Assembly (NCBI RefSeq): GCF_002858715.1
Contig: NZ_PJZH01000012.1
Span: 62,001 to 126,000, forward strand
Direction: 5' to 3'
Source: Chimaeribacter coloradensis
GTDB taxonomy: Bacteria; Pseudomonadota; Gammaproteobacteria; Enterobacterales; Enterobacteriaceae
Length of the DNA stretch: 64,000 nucleotides
In this document: positions 63,349-64,000 of the stretch, piece by piece
Numbering within the stretch: the first letter of the stretch is position 1
Layout: the number at the start of each line of letters is the position of its first letter
Program-made: the position numbers and the translations under genes
Notes under the pieces: generated by a model
What the model saw: the letters and a program-made list of their open reading frames with translations, nothing else
What the model was told of the DNA's origin: nothing
Database searches by the model: none

Positions 63349-63928
63349 GAAGTTCTCCAGGTTAACCCTCAGTTATCGCAAGACATTGCTGTTCCTTCTG
63401 CGGGCACTATAACACCAGATGCGGCGCACTGACGGCGCGCGGCCCGGCCACCGGCCCCGGCGCGGGGCCGCTTCCCGCCTGCCCTTCACACCGGCTGACG
63501 GGTAGCCCGCCGTTTTTAAGCGGCCGGCCCCCGGATTTACCGCTCCCGGCCGTAAAAAGCGGGTTATGGCGTGGTGGTTTTGTGATGGAAATAACGGTTT
63601 TCATAGGCTATTTCCCAAAACTGTTAAGTTCCTCACGTTTTAGGAATATTTTTTTAATTTCATCGTTTAACAATCAGCACCTTATGGCGCAGGTAACGCA
63701 AATCCACAGGATTTTGTTTTGCCGCTGATGGCAGAAGCACCGGCACTGACTACGCTTAACCTTGTAATTGCAGGAAAAAACGGCTCCTGGGGCGAGGATA
63801 ATTTTCAGAAACAATCTCCTGTGCGAGGGCTTCGGCCGGATCGCCAGACGCCAGTGCTACCGGGTCGCCATGAGGAGCTCATACCCTGATTCTGGGTAAT
63901 CTGACGGAAAAATTGCGAGGACTATGAC
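63349..63928. other. Intergenic region with long leader to the last gene
   Basis: 580 bp. The first half serves benE and is GC-rich with inverted repeats (63430-63510). From 63600 it is AT-rich and promoter-like (TTTTTTTAATTTCATCG). The last 250 bp forms a long leader to the next gene containing short hairpins but no recognised riboswitch or ORF. Confidence 0.4.
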
Positions 63929-64000
63929 ATGACCAACTATGATGCCAACGTCATCACGGATAACCGCTCGGTGAACGCCACGCTGACGCCATTAAAACGG
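63929..64000 (+). CDS. N-terminus of a protein continuing beyond the window
   Basis: ATG 63929 after GCGAGG (63915-63920). 24 codons are visible, beginning MTNYDANVITDNRSVNATLT, open to the edge. Too short to assign a family. Confidence 0.5.
   Translation, partial: MTNYDANVITDNRSVNATLTPLKR

Noticed and set aside
1-64000. tRNA or rRNA genes
   Set aside because: No cloverleaf with the expected T-loop and CCA-proximal sequence, or rRNA sequence, was recognised on either strand by eye.

Overview
This window is chromosomal DNA of a GC-rich member of the Enterobacterales. That rests on gene content: class II cellulose genes with bcsEFG, a gfr-type mannose-family PTS, idi, an FdhF-like formate dehydrogenase and enterobacterial PBP2/PBP3 relatives. 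It also rests on the chromosome-terminus signals. I cannot fix the genus. Most genes are dense and GC-rich. AT-rich or eroded exceptions lie near 8.6-10.6 kb, 35.1-36.9 kb and 56.2-58.3 kb.

The window spans the replication terminus. A dif site (25 of 28 bases as in E. coli) lies at 36739-36766 inside a 1.9 kb gene-poor stretch. Two Tus/Ter-like sites lie just left of it. Four exact matS (MatP) sites surround it. Every KOPS octamer seen by eye points at dif from both sides.

Layout. 0-4 kb: end of a possible HD hydrolase, a Rob-like regulator, a shortened GntR regulator, an NAD(P)-binding oxidoreductase, small unknowns. 3.9-8.6 kb: MarR-EmrB-EmrA-type efflux operon whose outer-membrane gene carries a frameshift. 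8.6-10.6 kb: tandem repeats, a dispersed structured repeat, a membrane protein, a GNAT remnant and a candidate sRNA. 10.6-16.3 kb: complete RND tripartite pump. 16.4-22.0 kb: LysR regulator with divergent sugar-acid MFS transporter, a peptidoglycan-type hydrolase, a nitroreductase and a GldA-like dehydrogenase. 22.1-35.0 kb: divergent cellulose operons bcsEFG and bcsRQABC, without bcsZ. 35.0-36.9 kb: terminus core. 37.0-44.5 kb: sigma-54 activator and the six-gene PTS/deglycase operon for Amadori compounds. 44.6-49.9 kb: sorbosone-dehydrogenase-like lipoprotein, small unknowns, idi, a HutC-type regulator with a TTGTATT operator array, ymdB. 49.9-53.8 kb: adjacent paralogues of PBP3 and PBP2. 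54.0-56.1 kb: TetR regulator and divergent amidase. 56.2-57.8 kb: low-GC Hcp island with a candidate membrane-acting effector and duplicated small membrane proteins, one with a nonsense codon. 58.1-58.3 kb: second copy of the structured repeat. 58.5-63.3 kb: DUF1641 protein, formate dehydrogenase, benzoate transporter. 63.9 kb: start of a further gene.

The observations I consider most worth following are the Hcp-linked effector/immunity island, the dispersed repeat whose hairpins show compensatory base changes between copies, and the compact terminus with dif, Ter, matS and KOPS.
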